A stretch of 64,000 bases of DNA from an uncultured Vicinamibacterales bacterium (GTDB lineage: Bacteria; Acidobacteriota; Vicinamibacteria; Vicinamibacterales; UBA8438): positions 4,832,910 to 4,896,909 of the forward strand of contig OY282382.1 in assembly GCA_958295905.1 (NCBI GenBank). The letters are read 5' to 3'. Below the pieces are notes generated by a model that was not told the origin of the DNA, ran no database searches, and was given only the letters and a program-made list of their open reading frames with translations. Both the position numbers and the translations under genes were made by a program. Positions 8,847 to 16,892 of the stretch are shown here, piece by piece (positions within the stretch are counted from its first letter, which is position 1; the number at the start of each line of letters is the position of its first letter).

Positions 8847-9092
8847 ATGACAACGCGAAAAATACTGGCGTCGGCCACGCTCGCCGCACTCCCGCTCGTC
8901 GTCGGAGCCATGCAGGCCGGCCCCCCCCGCGGCGCGGCGGACGCGGCACGCACGCGCCACGCCATCGAACGCCCGAGCGGCCCCCAATGGACCTACGCGA
9001 CATGGGGCGACCTGGAAATGACGGCCTTCGCGGCCGGCTTCACGGAAGTCGTGACGGGGTGCTGGCTGTCTGGAGTGGCCGCGGCACTGTAG
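8847..9092 (+). CDS. Secreted small peptide 1 of a four-member paralogous family
   Basis: 81 residues, with a strong AAGGAGG site six bases before the ATG. The N-terminus is a Sec-type signal peptide (basic MTTRK, hydrophobic LASATLAALPLVV, then GAMQAGP). A polar linker with ARTRHAIERPSGPQW is shared with peptide 3. The C-terminal part from residue 49 is variable, hydrophobic and glycine/alanine-rich with one cysteine (C72). A conserved leader with a divergent core is what one expects of a bacteriocin or other modified-peptide precursor. No named family is recognised. It is the first gene of the peptide-transporter cluster. Confidence 0.7.
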   Translation: MTTRKILASATLAALPLVVGAMQAGPPRGAADAARTRHAIERPSGPQWTYATWGDLEMTAFAAGFTEVVTGCWLSGVAAAL

Positions 9093-9135
9093 TCATCCCA
9101 CGGCCCGGCATTTCACACCGACACGGAGGTCACCC

Positions 9136-9396
9136 ATGAAAACACGAACCACGAGGACACGAAGGCTGCTCGCGGCGGCGACCCTGGCCGCCCTCCCGCT
9201 CTTCGCCGGGGCCGGACAGCCCGGCCCCCACCGGACCGCCGACGACGCCGACCGCACGCGGCACTTCACCGAACGACCGGGCGGCCCGAGGGCGCTCTAC
9301 TGGGCGGGGGTGGATGCAGAAACCGCGAGCTTCGTATACGCGGTGTCGGGGTCGGACGCGGGCGGCAGGGTATTCGGATTTCTCGTCTCGCTGTAG
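9136..9396 (+). CDS. Secreted small peptide 2 of the paralogous family
   Basis: 86 residues, with CGGAGGT before the ATG. The signal peptide (TRRLLAAATLAALPLFAGAG) is nearly identical to that of peptide 3, and the linker keeps DRTRHFTERPGGP. The core (residues 53-86) lacks cysteine, unlike the other members, but is again Gly/Ala/Val-rich and ends in GFLVSL. It lies 43 bases after peptide 1 and 45 before peptide 3, consistent with one transcript. Function is unknown. The loss of cysteine argues that a disulfide or thioether is not essential in every member. Confidence 0.65.
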   Translation: MKTRTTRTRRLLAAATLAALPLFAGAGQPGPHRTADDADRTRHFTERPGGPRALYWAGVDAETASFVYAVSGSDAGGRVFGFLVSL

Positions 9397-9441
9397 GTCC
9401 ATCGCGCGGCCCGAGGCCGCACAGACACCAGGAGATCACTC

Positions 9442-9684
9442 ATGAGAACACGAAGACTGCTCGCGGCGGCAACGTTGGCCGCACTCCCGCTCGTCGCCGG
9501 AGCGCTGCAAACCGGCCCCATCCGGGCGGCGGCCGAGGCCACCCGCACGCGGAACGCCCCCGAACATCCGAGCGGCCCGCAATGGAACTATATCGTGGGG
9601 GAATCGGGGCACCTGCCCTCCCTGTTCGATTGCAGCTTGCGGAGGGGGTGGGGCGCCGCCGGTTGCTCGCTCATGGCCCTCTAG
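9442..9684 (+). CDS. Secreted small peptide 3 of the paralogous family (CSxxxGxGxxxC core)
   Basis: 80 residues, with AGGAG before the ATG. The signal peptide is MRTRRLLAAATLAALPLVAG, then the linker TRTRNAPEHPSGPQW, matching peptide 1. The core contains CSLRRGWGAAGC (C64 to C75, ten residues between), which has the same spacing and pattern as peptide 4. A disulfide or another cross-link between the two cysteines is an inference. It is followed by a 187-base gap before peptide 4. Confidence 0.68.
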   Translation: MRTRRLLAAATLAALPLVAGALQTGPIRAAAEATRTRNAPEHPSGPQWNYIVGESGHLPSLFDCSLRRGWGAAGCSLMAL

Positions 9685-9814
9685 CCGGCGGCGACAACGC
9701 GGCGGGCGGCGTCGAGCGAACGGGCGCACGACAGGCGAACGTGACGGCCTGAGAGCGCCCACGCGCCGACCCCGAGCCTGCCGTCGAACGCGGGCAACCC
9801 CGAGGCTCGAATAC

Positions 9815-9867
9815 GCGGCATGGTGTCGCGTACGGCGCGGCATGGTGCCGCGTATAACATAGGAGGT
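9815..9867 (+). promoter_or_regulatory. Direct repeat and hairpin before the fourth peptide gene
   Basis: GCGGCATGGTGTCGCGTA (9815-9832) is repeated with one change at 9837-9854. The second copy forms a hairpin (CGCGGCA-TGG-TGCCGCG, 9836-9852). The first copy shares TGGTGTCGCG with the site before peptide 1. The repeats end just before a TATAAC and the AGGAGGT ribosome site of peptide 4, so a repressor or attenuator acting on the downstream genes is plausible. Confidence 0.45.
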
Positions 9868-9871
9868 AATC

Positions 9872-10159
9872 GTGCAGAGACGAAGACTACTGGCCACCGC
9901 AACGTTGACCGCGCTCCTGCTCTCGATCGGGACCCTGCCGACGGCCCCGGCGGGAACAGCGGCGGAACCCGCGTCCCACACGCAGCCGGCCGCGCCCCAC
10001 GCGCCGTGGACGGCGGACGGCCCGGCCGCTCCGCAATGGGGCGCCGCGTTCGGTTTCGACACCGAGGAATCGTTCTGGTGGAGTGTCGCCGGCGCGATCG
10101 TCTGCTCCTTTTTCACGGGACCGGGCGGCATCGCCTGCGGCGTCGCTGGAGCGGCCTAG
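9872..10159 (+). CDS. Secreted small peptide 4 of the paralogous family (CSxxxGxGxxxC core)
   Basis: 95 residues starting with GTG, with a perfect AGGAGGT just upstream. The signal peptide is MQRRRLLATATLTALLLSIG. A longer Ala/Pro linker ends in PAAPQW, the equivalent of the SGPQW junction of peptides 1 and 3. The core is strongly hydrophobic, with SFWWSVAGAIV followed by CSFFTGPGGIAC (C78-C89) and a Gly/Ala tail. Such a core could insert in membranes like a class II or circular bacteriocin. It directly precedes the SpoIIM-like gene, which suggests it is a substrate of the transporter. Confidence 0.7.
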   Translation: MQRRRLLATATLTALLLSIGTLPTAPAGTAAEPASHTQPAAPHAPWTADGPAAPQWGAAFGFDTEESFWWSVAGAIVCSFFTGPGGIACGVAGAA

Positions 10160-10199
10160 CCACAAACGCAGGGCAGTGAGCGCTTGAACGAAGAAACGG

Positions 10200-10781
10200 A
10201 TGTGCGACATGGGCAGACTCGACAAATGGTCCCGATCGTGGTCGGTGCTGCTCGCAGCCAACGTCCTGCTCTTCGGACTCACCGCCTGCGCCGGCTGGGT
10301 CAGCGCCGATCTCCGGGGAGAACAGCTTCGGGTGCATCCGCTCGCCGACGTGACCGGCGACCGCATCCACTCGGACGCCGCCTACATCCTGCGCGGCAAC
10401 CTGCGGGTCGCCGCCGGCATGCTGGCGGGGGCGTGCACGCTGGGGCTGTTCTCCCTCGTCGGGCTGCTCTACAACGGATTCGTGCTGGGGTACGGCCTGT
10501 CCGCGCTGAGCCGCGGCGCGGCCGAGATCCTGCCGTTTCTGGCCAGCTACGTGCCGCTCGAGTTCCTGGCGTTCATTCTCGTCGTCACCGCCTCCCAGCA
10601 TCTGTCGTTCGGGGTTGTCCGCTGTCTGGCGACCGGCGAGGCGGTGCGGCCCCGGGCCGGCGCAGCCAGCCTGATCGCGGCCGGGGCGCTGCTGGTCGTC
10701 GCGGCCGTCGTCGAAGCGAGCGTGATACCGGCGATTGCGGCGGTCGCCGGGCAGGCGCCGCCGATAGGAGGCACCCCTTGA
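10200..10781 (+). CDS. SpoIIM/DUF95-like integral membrane protein
   Basis: 193 residues with about five hydrophobic segments: residues 14-34, 76-100, 105-120, 125-145 and 155-180. The order of helices and the segment FLASYVPLEFLAFILVVTAS resemble the stage II sporulation M / DUF95 family. Members of that family occur in circular-bacteriocin clusters, where they take part in maturation, secretion or immunity together with an ABC ATPase. The organism is not expected to sporulate, so a transport or immunity role is more likely. The stop codon overlaps the TTG start of the ABC ATPase. The start ATG has only a weak ribosome site; ATG at 10209 is an alternative. Confidence 0.65.
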   Translation: MCDMGRLDKWSRSWSVLLAANVLLFGLTACAGWVSADLRGEQLRVHPLADVTGDRIHSDAAYILRGNLRVAAGMLAGACTLGLFSLVGLLYNGFVLGYGLSALSRGAAEILPFLASYVPLEFLAFILVVTASQHLSFGVVRCLATGEAVRPRAGAASLIAAGALLVVAAVVEASVIPAIAAVAGQAPPIGGTP

Positions 10782-11662
10782 GCAACGACATCGTCCTCGA
10801 ACTCGTCGACATCCGGCGCCGGTTCCCCGGCTTCGAGATGGGTCCCCTGTCACTGAAGCTGCGACCGGGCCGCATCTACGGCCTCCTCGGGCCGAACGGC
10901 GCCGGGAAGACCACGCTGCTCGACCTCGTCGCGCTGCAGCTCAAGCCCACCGCCGGCGCCCTAAGAGCGGGCGGGACGCCCCTGCGGTGGGGGTCGCGCG
11001 ACTGGAAGGCAAGGCTCACCTACGTCCGCGAGGTCGTCCCGTTCTACGACGAGCTGACGGTGGCCGAGACACTGAGGCTGGCGTCGCGGCTCTACGACCG
11101 CTGGGACCCGGCCCTGGCCGCGCGACTCGCCGACACCCTGGAGCTGCCCCCGGACCGCCGGGTCGGCAGGCTCTCCAAGGGCACGAAGGTCAAGCTCGGC
11201 ATTGCGAGCGCGCTGGCGCACCACGCCGACCTGCTGCTGCTCGACGAGCCGACCGCCGGTCTGGACCCCACCGTCCGGGCCGGCGTCCAGGCCGTCGTCC
11301 GTGATCTCGTCGTGGAGCACCCGCATCTGTGCGTCGTGCTCTCGTCGCACATCTTCGAGGACGTCGAAGAGACGGCCAGCGACATCCTGATACTGCGAAA
11401 CGGCCGCTTCGCATTCCAGGCGACGGCCGAAGTCCTGCGGGCATCGAAGCTGTACCGCACCGCCGCGGCGGACGCCGTGGGCCCGTCGCCGGACCTCCTG
11501 GCCCGCTGGACACGGAAGGAGACGGCGTGGCTGCTCGTGCTCGGAGACAGCGCCCTCGACGCTGACCTGCGGCAACGTTCCGATCATGTCGAGGACAACC
11601 CGGCGAGCCTGCTCGCAGCCGTGTATCACGGCGCCGGACACACACGTGGAGACAATCGATGA
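10778..11662 (+). CDS. ABC transporter ATP-binding protein
   Basis: 294 residues. The start is a TTG whose last two bases overlap the SpoIIM stop (TTGA), with AGGAG eight bases upstream at 10766-10770. Motifs are Walker A GPNGAGKTT (near residue 37), a Q-loop-like region before VPFYDELTVAETL, a signature LSKGTKVKLGIA in place of LSGGQ, Walker B LLLLDEPTAGLDP and the switch SSHIFEDVEE. The pattern is that of ABC-2 type exporters that move peptides or lipids, with a C-terminal extension of about 70 residues. Its partner permease follows with an ATGA overlap. Export of, or immunity to, the four peptides is inferred from position. Confidence 0.9.
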   Translation: MSNDIVLELVDIRRRFPGFEMGPLSLKLRPGRIYGLLGPNGAGKTTLLDLVALQLKPTAGALRAGGTPLRWGSRDWKARLTYVREVVPFYDELTVAETLRLASRLYDRWDPALAARLADTLELPPDRRVGRLSKGTKVKLGIASALAHHADLLLLDEPTAGLDPTVRAGVQAVVRDLVVEHPHLCVVLSSHIFEDVEETASDILILRNGRFAFQATAEVLRASKLYRTAAADAVGPSPDLLARWTRKETAWLLVLGDSALDADLRQRSDHVEDNPASLLAAVYHGAGHTRGDNR

Positions 11663-12315
11663 AACCAGGACCGCTCTGGGTGCTGATGGGCAAAGACCTC
11701 CGATTGCACGGCCTGCCGCTCATGCTGGTCGCGGCCGGCGTGCTCGCGAGCTGCGCCCTCGCGATGCGCTTCGCGCCCCATACCGGTGCAGTCACCGGGT
11801 TCGTGTTCAACGTGAACATGCTCATGGCGCTGCTCCTGACCGAGTGGTTGATCGCACGCGAACGGGCGGCGCGCTCCTTCGCCTGGCTGCGCACGCTGCC
11901 CTTGGACGATCGCGCCCTGGTCGTCGCCAAGTTCCTGCTGGCGGCCGTGTTCTGCGTGATGCTGTGGACGGTGTCCTCCGGACTGTTCGCCCCCACGCTG
12001 TGGTCGCCTTGGGGTACCGGACTGGTGCTCCAGTGCAGCCTGCTCGTGTTCGGCGCCCTCTGCCTCGGGGCCCGGTGGCGCATCAACTGGCATTACGCCC
12101 ACCTGGCGCCGCTGGCGGTCATGGCCGCGCCGGTGCTGCTGTTCACGGTGTTCGCGGGCGACGACACGGCGCGGCGGGCCGCGCTCACGGCGCTGTGGAA
12201 CGCGCCGTACGGCCGCCCGCTCGCGGCCGGCGGTCTGCTGCTGCTCTACCTCTCGGTAGTCTGGACCACCGTACGTTGGGTCGAGCGCGCCGACACGTAC
12301 GAGTTCGTCGACTGA
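11659..12315 (+). CDS. ABC-2 type permease-like membrane protein
   Basis: 218 residues with about six hydrophobic segments: residues 18-37, 48-66, 90-112, 122-138, 148-168 and 190-208. The arrangement, with a polar N-terminus and a cytoplasmic loop containing LIARERAARSFAWLRTLPL, resembles ABC-2 permeases (ABC-2 subunits commonly have EKExGTLE at this point). It overlaps the ATPase gene by 4 bases and should form the membrane part of that transporter. Confidence 0.75.
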   Translation: MKPGPLWVLMGKDLRLHGLPLMLVAAGVLASCALAMRFAPHTGAVTGFVFNVNMLMALLLTEWLIARERAARSFAWLRTLPLDDRALVVAKFLLAAVFCVMLWTVSSGLFAPTLWSPWGTGLVLQCSLLVFGALCLGARWRINWHYAHLAPLAVMAAPVLLFTVFAGDDTARRAALTALWNAPYGRPLAAGGLLLLYLSVVWTTVRWVERADTYEFVD

Positions 12316-12336
12316 CTTCGCGATCGGAGCCCGACC

Positions 12337-13005
12337 ATGCCCACGCTGTTCTGGAGTCCGGTTCGTTTCTTCGAGACCCGCCGCGCCAACGGCCTGCACT
12401 GGGTCACGGCCGCCGGCGCGCCGGCCCTGTGCGCCGCCCTGCAGGCCGCCGCCGGCTTGATCAACAGCGCCAAGATCCTCCCCGCGCTGGAGGAGGCGAT
12501 CGCGATCCTCGAAGTCCCGTTCCCCGATTTCCCGCTGCGAAGCATGGCATTCGCCGCGGGTCTGATGGGTTACCCGATGTTCTTCGGCATGCTGTTTCTC
12601 GCCATGCTGGCCCTCGACATTCTGGCCAGCGGGTCGGAACAGCCGCGTCTGCTGGCGAAGTTCACGGCGATCAGCTTCTACACCCAGGTGCCGTGGTGCA
12701 TCGTGATGCTCGCCATCGCGTGGTACTGGACGCCGGCGCCGCTGCGCCTGCCGGTGGGCGCCTCCGAGGCGGAGATCATGGATCAGGTGGGTCGCTACCA
12801 GATGACCGCCCGGTCGGGACCGCTGATGTCGACGGGACGGCTGCTGGAGTACTACTCCCTGCTCTGGCTCTCGGCGGTGCTCGCCGTCGCCCTCAAGGTG
12901 GTCGGATCGCTGTCCGTCCGCGCCACCGTCGTGGTCGGCATCGTCCTGGCCGCCGTCTGCCTGGCGGGGCCTATCGCCAACCTGATGCTGCAAGCGCTGC
13001 GATGA
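12337..13005 (+). CDS. Multi-pass membrane protein, Yip1-like
   Basis: 222 residues with about five membrane segments and a soluble loop around residues 40-60 and 145-165. The opening FWSPVRFFETRRANGLHW resembles proteins of the Yip1 superfamily found beside bacterial ABC exporters. It follows the permease by 21 bases and overlaps the next gene by four bases (ATGA). It may be a second transporter subunit or an immunity protein; the sequence does not decide this. Confidence 0.65.
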   Translation: MPTLFWSPVRFFETRRANGLHWVTAAGAPALCAALQAAAGLINSAKILPALEEAIAILEVPFPDFPLRSMAFAAGLMGYPMFFGMLFLAMLALDILASGSEQPRLLAKFTAISFYTQVPWCIVMLAIAWYWTPAPLRLPVGASEAEIMDQVGRYQMTARSGPLMSTGRLLEYYSLLWLSAVLAVALKVVGSLSVRATVVVGIVLAAVCLAGPIANLMLQALR

Positions 13006-14222
13006 CCGACCCGCTCCGGCGGCATGCCGAACGCGCCGGGTTCGCCGAGGCGCCGGCCGACCTGACCTTCGACGCCGAACGCGACCACCCTCGACTCGTG
13101 GGGGCCGTCGCGCACCGGTGCCCGCCCATTCGCGCGATCCTGGCCGGCCTGCGGCGGCGGCTGCCCGTCGCCCGAAACGCCGGCGAAGGGGTCACCGGGC
13201 AGTTCTACCGGCTGCCCGGCCACTACCGGAGCGTCTGCTGCGCCATCCCCGACCTCGGTGACCCGGAACGCCTGTGGGAGGGCGACGTCATCGTCATCGA
13301 GGGCGCCGAACCGTTGATGCCCGATTTCGACGGCTACCTGCGCTGGATGCTGTCCACGCCGTTCCCGGACAGCGATCTCCCGATCGGGCTGCACTTCCCG
13401 CTCGTCGCCGGCACTCCGCCCGGCGCGGCGCCGCTGGACGAATGCGAGCAAGCCCAACGGCTGGCGGCGGCGCTGCACGAACGGCATCTGACCCTTTATG
13501 GCGAGCTGGCCCGGGCGCCGGTGCCGCTGGCGGTGCACCGATGTTCGGCGGAAGACACGGCGCGCTACATCGAGACCCTGCGGTGGCGCCTGCCCCGACA
13601 GGCCTTCGAACGGGCCGAGGCGCGCGTGCGCAAGGGATGCGGAGTCTCGGTGTGGCACTACCCCGCGGCCCCGATCCGCGTCGACGACCTGCGGATCCTG
13701 GCCGCCGCCGCCCCGCACCTGCGGGCCGCTCCGGAAGCCGGCGAGGAGACCATCGCCGGCTGGTGCCGCCAGTTCTCCCGGCTGCTGCATCTGGGATTCA
13801 TGCCGTTCGCACCCTGGAACGCCGGCCGCGGATCCTGCGTGGATCCCGGCAGTGCGTGCATCGACGGCGGATTCGCGGACCTCTTCACGTTGGTGCCGTT
13901 CGATTCGATACCGGACGACCGGTGGTTTCGGCGCAGCCTGCTCGACAGCGTCCGGAGGCTGTCGCAGACGGTGTCGGTGTTCGCGGTCTCGCTCGGCGCC
14001 GAACCGGCCGGTCCGCCCGACCCGAGCCTCGATTCGTTGACCCGGGTCTTCCTGGGTCCCCGGCTGCTCGAACACCTCGAGACGGAGATGCCGGCGGGGG
14101 CCGCGCTCGATTCCCGAATCTCGTCCTGCTTCAGACTCGACCGTCTCGAAGACCTGGTCGCCGCGAGTGCGGAGGCCCCGCCGCCGTTCCTGCCCTACCG
14201 GCCGGCCCAAGCCGCCGAGTGA
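13002..14222 (+). CDS. Cys-rich 406-aa protein of unknown family in the peptide cluster
   Basis: 406 residues, soluble, with no signal peptide and no membrane segment. I do not recognise the family. It holds at least ten cysteines, several in motif-like positions: VCCAIPDLGD (near residue 72), HRCSAEDTARYIETLRWRLP, RKGCGVSVWHYP, and near residue 280 RGSCVDPGSACIDGGFADL. The last block, preceded by FMPFAPWNAG, vaguely recalls an Asn and Asp-Gly arrangement of kinase-like active sites, but this is weak. It ends the operon of peptides and transporter, so a peptide-modifying or regulatory enzyme is the main hypothesis. Coupling to the upstream gene by ATGA supports a common role. Confidence 0.6.
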   Translation: MTDPLRRHAERAGFAEAPADLTFDAERDHPRLVGAVAHRCPPIRAILAGLRRRLPVARNAGEGVTGQFYRLPGHYRSVCCAIPDLGDPERLWEGDVIVIEGAEPLMPDFDGYLRWMLSTPFPDSDLPIGLHFPLVAGTPPGAAPLDECEQAQRLAAALHERHLTLYGELARAPVPLAVHRCSAEDTARYIETLRWRLPRQAFERAEARVRKGCGVSVWHYPAAPIRVDDLRILAAAAPHLRAAPEAGEETIAGWCRQFSRLLHLGFMPFAPWNAGRGSCVDPGSACIDGGFADLFTLVPFDSIPDDRWFRRSLLDSVRRLSQTVSVFAVSLGAEPAGPPDPSLDSLTRVFLGPRLLEHLETEMPAGAALDSRISSCFRLDRLEDLVAASAEAPPPFLPYRPAQAAE

Positions 14223-14589
14223 CCGGAAGGCGCCCGCGCGGCGGAGGCGCGGCAAAAGGGCGGCGGTTGGGAAGAACGATGGGGCAACGGGTCCGTCAAG
14301 ATCGGCAGGTCACGGTATGGCGGCATCCGGTATGCGGGCTCCTTCAGCGCCTTCAGGCTCCTTCTCCACCCGTGTGATAGCATGGTCACGCTCCGGTGCG
14401 AATTATGGATTTCGTCACTGCCGCCGGTGCGGCAACAGCTCTCCCGGCAGCCGTTTCGGGGTACGTCAACGGAGGAGACCCGAGAGGGCAAGGGATGCGT
14501 CGACGAAGTCAGCCGCACATCGACCGAGCGTATCGGCACTCCCGGCGTTCATCGACAGGCTGATTCCCGCCACGGGCTCTGGACCCGCC
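14223..14589. other. Intergenic spacer, no gene seen
   Basis: 367 bases between the peptide cluster and the redoxin gene. Frames that cross it upstream of the redoxin lack any recognisable similarity. A short inverted repeat TGCCGCC/GGTGCGGCA near 14420 is the only structure noticed. Confidence 0.4.
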
Positions 14590-15309
14590 ATGGCTGCACG
14601 CGACGTCGACGCCGAACCCGCCTCCGGACTCGACGATCCCCCGGATTCCCGGACCGACGCGGCCACGGCGCGCCACCGGTCGATCGGCCTGTGGCTGGTC
14701 ATGGCCGCCCTCGGCCTGTGGCTGGGCGTGATGCTGTTCATGGTGGGCCCCTTCTCTCCGGGCAATCCGGCGGAGGAGCCGGGCACCGGCGCTTCCGCCC
14801 CCGGAACCGCCCCCGCCCCGGCCGATGCCGGGGCAGCGCGATCGTCTTCCCGCCGATCCGCCCGGCCGCGCCTGATTCCCGTCCCGCGACGCGACCCCGC
14901 GCCGGGCTTCGCCCTGCCCGACATGGACGGGGGCACTGCGACCCTCGCCGACTACTCGGGGCGGGTCCTGCTGCTCAACTTCTGGGCGACTTGGTGCCTG
15001 CCATGCCGGGCGGAGATGCCCTGGTTCGTCGAGTTTCAGACGGCGTTCGAGGGCGACGGCTTCGCCGTGCTCGGAGTCTCGGTGGACGAGCCGGGCCGTG
15101 ACGTCGTCGCGCCGTTCCTCGATCGGTCGCCCGTCAACTACCGAATCGCCCTGGCCGACACCGAGGCGCGGCTCGCCCCCTTCGGCCCCAAGAACGTGCT
15201 GCCCACGACTTGGCTGATCGACAGGCGGGGCCGGATTGCGGCCGAGCACGTCGGGCTGGTGAGCCGCGCGGCGATCGACGCCGAGATCCGCCTGCTGCTG
15301 GACGAATAG
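14590..15309 (+). CDS. Membrane-anchored TlpA/ResA-like thiol-disulfide redoxin
   Basis: 239 residues from the ATG at 14590. A cytoplasmic N-terminus of about 35 residues is followed by one membrane segment (LWLVMAALGLWLGVMLFMVG, about 37-56), then a Pro/Ala/Ser linker and a thioredoxin-fold domain from about residue 105. The active site is WATWCLPCRAEMPWF (CxxC), and the cis-proline loop is VLPTTWLIDRRG. It should act outside the cytoplasmic membrane as a thiol reductant, for example in cytochrome c maturation. No ccm genes are nearby. It is followed 30 bases later by pyrC. Confidence 0.88.
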   Translation: MAARDVDAEPASGLDDPPDSRTDAATARHRSIGLWLVMAALGLWLGVMLFMVGPFSPGNPAEEPGTGASAPGTAPAPADAGAARSSSRRSARPRLIPVPRRDPAPGFALPDMDGGTATLADYSGRVLLLNFWATWCLPCRAEMPWFVEFQTAFEGDGFAVLGVSVDEPGRDVVAPFLDRSPVNYRIALADTEARLAPFGPKNVLPTTWLIDRRGRIAAEHVGLVSRAAIDAEIRLLLDE

Positions 15310-15339
15310 CCGACCCCGCGCGCCGCGCCGGTCTGTACC

Positions 15340-16659
15340 GTGGACTACCGCATCGTCAACGCCCGCATCGTCAACGAAGGCGCGGTCGTCGAGGGGGACC
15401 TCTCGATCGCCGGGGGGCGCATCGCCGGGATCGGCGCGCGAGGCCCGGAGGGAGCCACCGTGATCGACGCCGCGGGCGCCTGGCTCCTGCCGGGCATGAT
15501 CGACGATCAGGTGCATTTTCGGGAGCCGGGGTTCGAGCACAAGGCGACGATCGCCACCGAGTCACGGGCGGCGGTCGCCGGCGGCGTCACCAGTTATCTG
15601 GAGATGCCGAACTGCAATCCGCAGACGGTGACCGCCGAGGCGCTGGAGGACAAGCACGCCCGCGCCGCCGCCGGCTCGATGGCGAACTACGGGTTCTACT
15701 TCGGCGCGACCAACGACAACCTCGACGCGGTGAAGGCGGTCGACCGGCGGCGTGCGTGCGGCATCAAGGTGTTCATGGGTTCGAGCACCGGGAACATGCT
15801 GGTGGACGACGAACGGACCCTCGAGGCCATCTTCGCCGGCGCCCCCCTGCTGGTGGCCACCCACTGCGAGCACACGCCGACCATTCTCGCGAACGAGGCC
15901 CGGGCGCGGGCCAGATACGGGGAGCGGATACCGTTCCGCGAGCATCCGCGCATTCGCTCGACCGAGGCTTGTTACCGCTCGTCGAGCCTCGCGGTCGAGC
16001 TGGCCCGGCGTCACGATACGCGCCTTCACGTCCTGCACATCACCACGGCCCGGGAACTCGGACTGTTCGAACCCGGAGACCTCGGCGGGAAGCGGATCAC
16101 GGCGGAAGCGTGCGTGCACCATCTGTTCTTCGACGACACCGCCTACCCGACCCACGGCGCCCGCGTCAAGTGCAACCCCGCCATCAAGTCGGCGGCCGAC
16201 CGGGACGCCCTGTGGGCGGCGGTCAACGACAGCCGGATCGACGTCATCGCCACCGACCACGCGCCCCATACCGCGGACGAGAAGTCGCGCCCCTACGCCG
16301 CCGCCCCGGCAGGGCTGCCGCTCGTGCAGCACGCCCTGCCCGCCTTGTTCGAGCAGGTCCGGGCGGGCCGCTGCACGGTCGCCACGGTGGTCGAAAAGAC
16401 CGCGCACGCTCCGGCGCGCCTGTTCGGCATCCGGGCACGCGGGTTCGTTCGAGACGGCTACTGGGCCGATCTGGTCCTGATGGACCCGTCGGCGGTGAGC
16501 CGCGACGAACCGATACTGTCGAAATGCGGGTGGAGCCCGTTCAGCGGGTTTGCGTTCAACACGCGGGTCCGGGCGACCTGGGTGAACGGCGAGCTGCGGT
16601 ACCGCGACGGCCGGTTTCTCCCCGGCGCCGGCGGACGCGCCGTGGAGTTCGACCGCTGA
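15340..16659 (+). CDS. pyrC: Dihydroorotase (amidohydrolase family)
   Basis: 439 residues from a GTG start. It is a class I type dihydroorotase, which closes carbamoyl-aspartate to dihydroorotate in pyrimidine synthesis. Zinc-binding and family motifs are DDQVHFREPGFEHK (residues 51-64), EMPNCNPQT, the probable carbamylated lysine in GIKVFMGSSTG, the histidines in ATHCEHTP and LHITTARE, and ATDHAPHTADEK. The close of the protein (SPFSGFAFNTRVRATWVNGE) is typical. It stands alone, away from other pyr genes. Confidence 0.93.
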   Translation: MDYRIVNARIVNEGAVVEGDLSIAGGRIAGIGARGPEGATVIDAAGAWLLPGMIDDQVHFREPGFEHKATIATESRAAVAGGVTSYLEMPNCNPQTVTAEALEDKHARAAAGSMANYGFYFGATNDNLDAVKAVDRRRACGIKVFMGSSTGNMLVDDERTLEAIFAGAPLLVATHCEHTPTILANEARARARYGERIPFREHPRIRSTEACYRSSSLAVELARRHDTRLHVLHITTARELGLFEPGDLGGKRITAEACVHHLFFDDTAYPTHGARVKCNPAIKSAADRDALWAAVNDSRIDVIATDHAPHTADEKSRPYAAAPAGLPLVQHALPALFEQVRAGRCTVATVVEKTAHAPARLFGIRARGFVRDGYWADLVLMDPSAVSRDEPILSKCGWSPFSGFAFNTRVRATWVNGELRYRDGRFLPGAGGRAVEFDR

Positions 16660-16802
16660 GGGCCGTGAGCAGAACCGGCGCCGCCACCCCGGAGGGTGAC
16701 GGCTTCATGCCGTGGAGCGCGGAAGGACATCTGGCCGCACAGACGCGCGACTTCTGCGGTCGCGTTGGAATTCGCCGGCGCGAACTTCCACGGCAAGCCC
16801 CT

Positions 16803-16890
16803 ACCCGAGCCAAGCGTCTGCGCCGTAGAACGGCGCGGACGCCTGGAGGGTTGGTTGGGCGGCAATCGGAGGCCGCAGCGCGACCTTGCG
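16803..16890 (+). repeat. Dispersed repeat family B, copy 2
   Basis: Contains GCGTCTGCGCCGTAGAACGG, a shortened centre, then GGAGGGTTGGTTGGGCGGCA and GGAGGCCGCAG. It aligns with copies near 4135-4200, 31352-31460 and 52334-52432. The surrounding gap 16660-17053 holds no gene. Confidence 0.65.
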
Positions 16891-16892
16891 GC

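Noticed and set aside
10184-11662. 492-aa version of the ABC ATPase
   Set aside because: The first 198 residues overlap the SpoIIM-like gene in another frame; the TTG at 10778 with AGGAG fits a coupled start.
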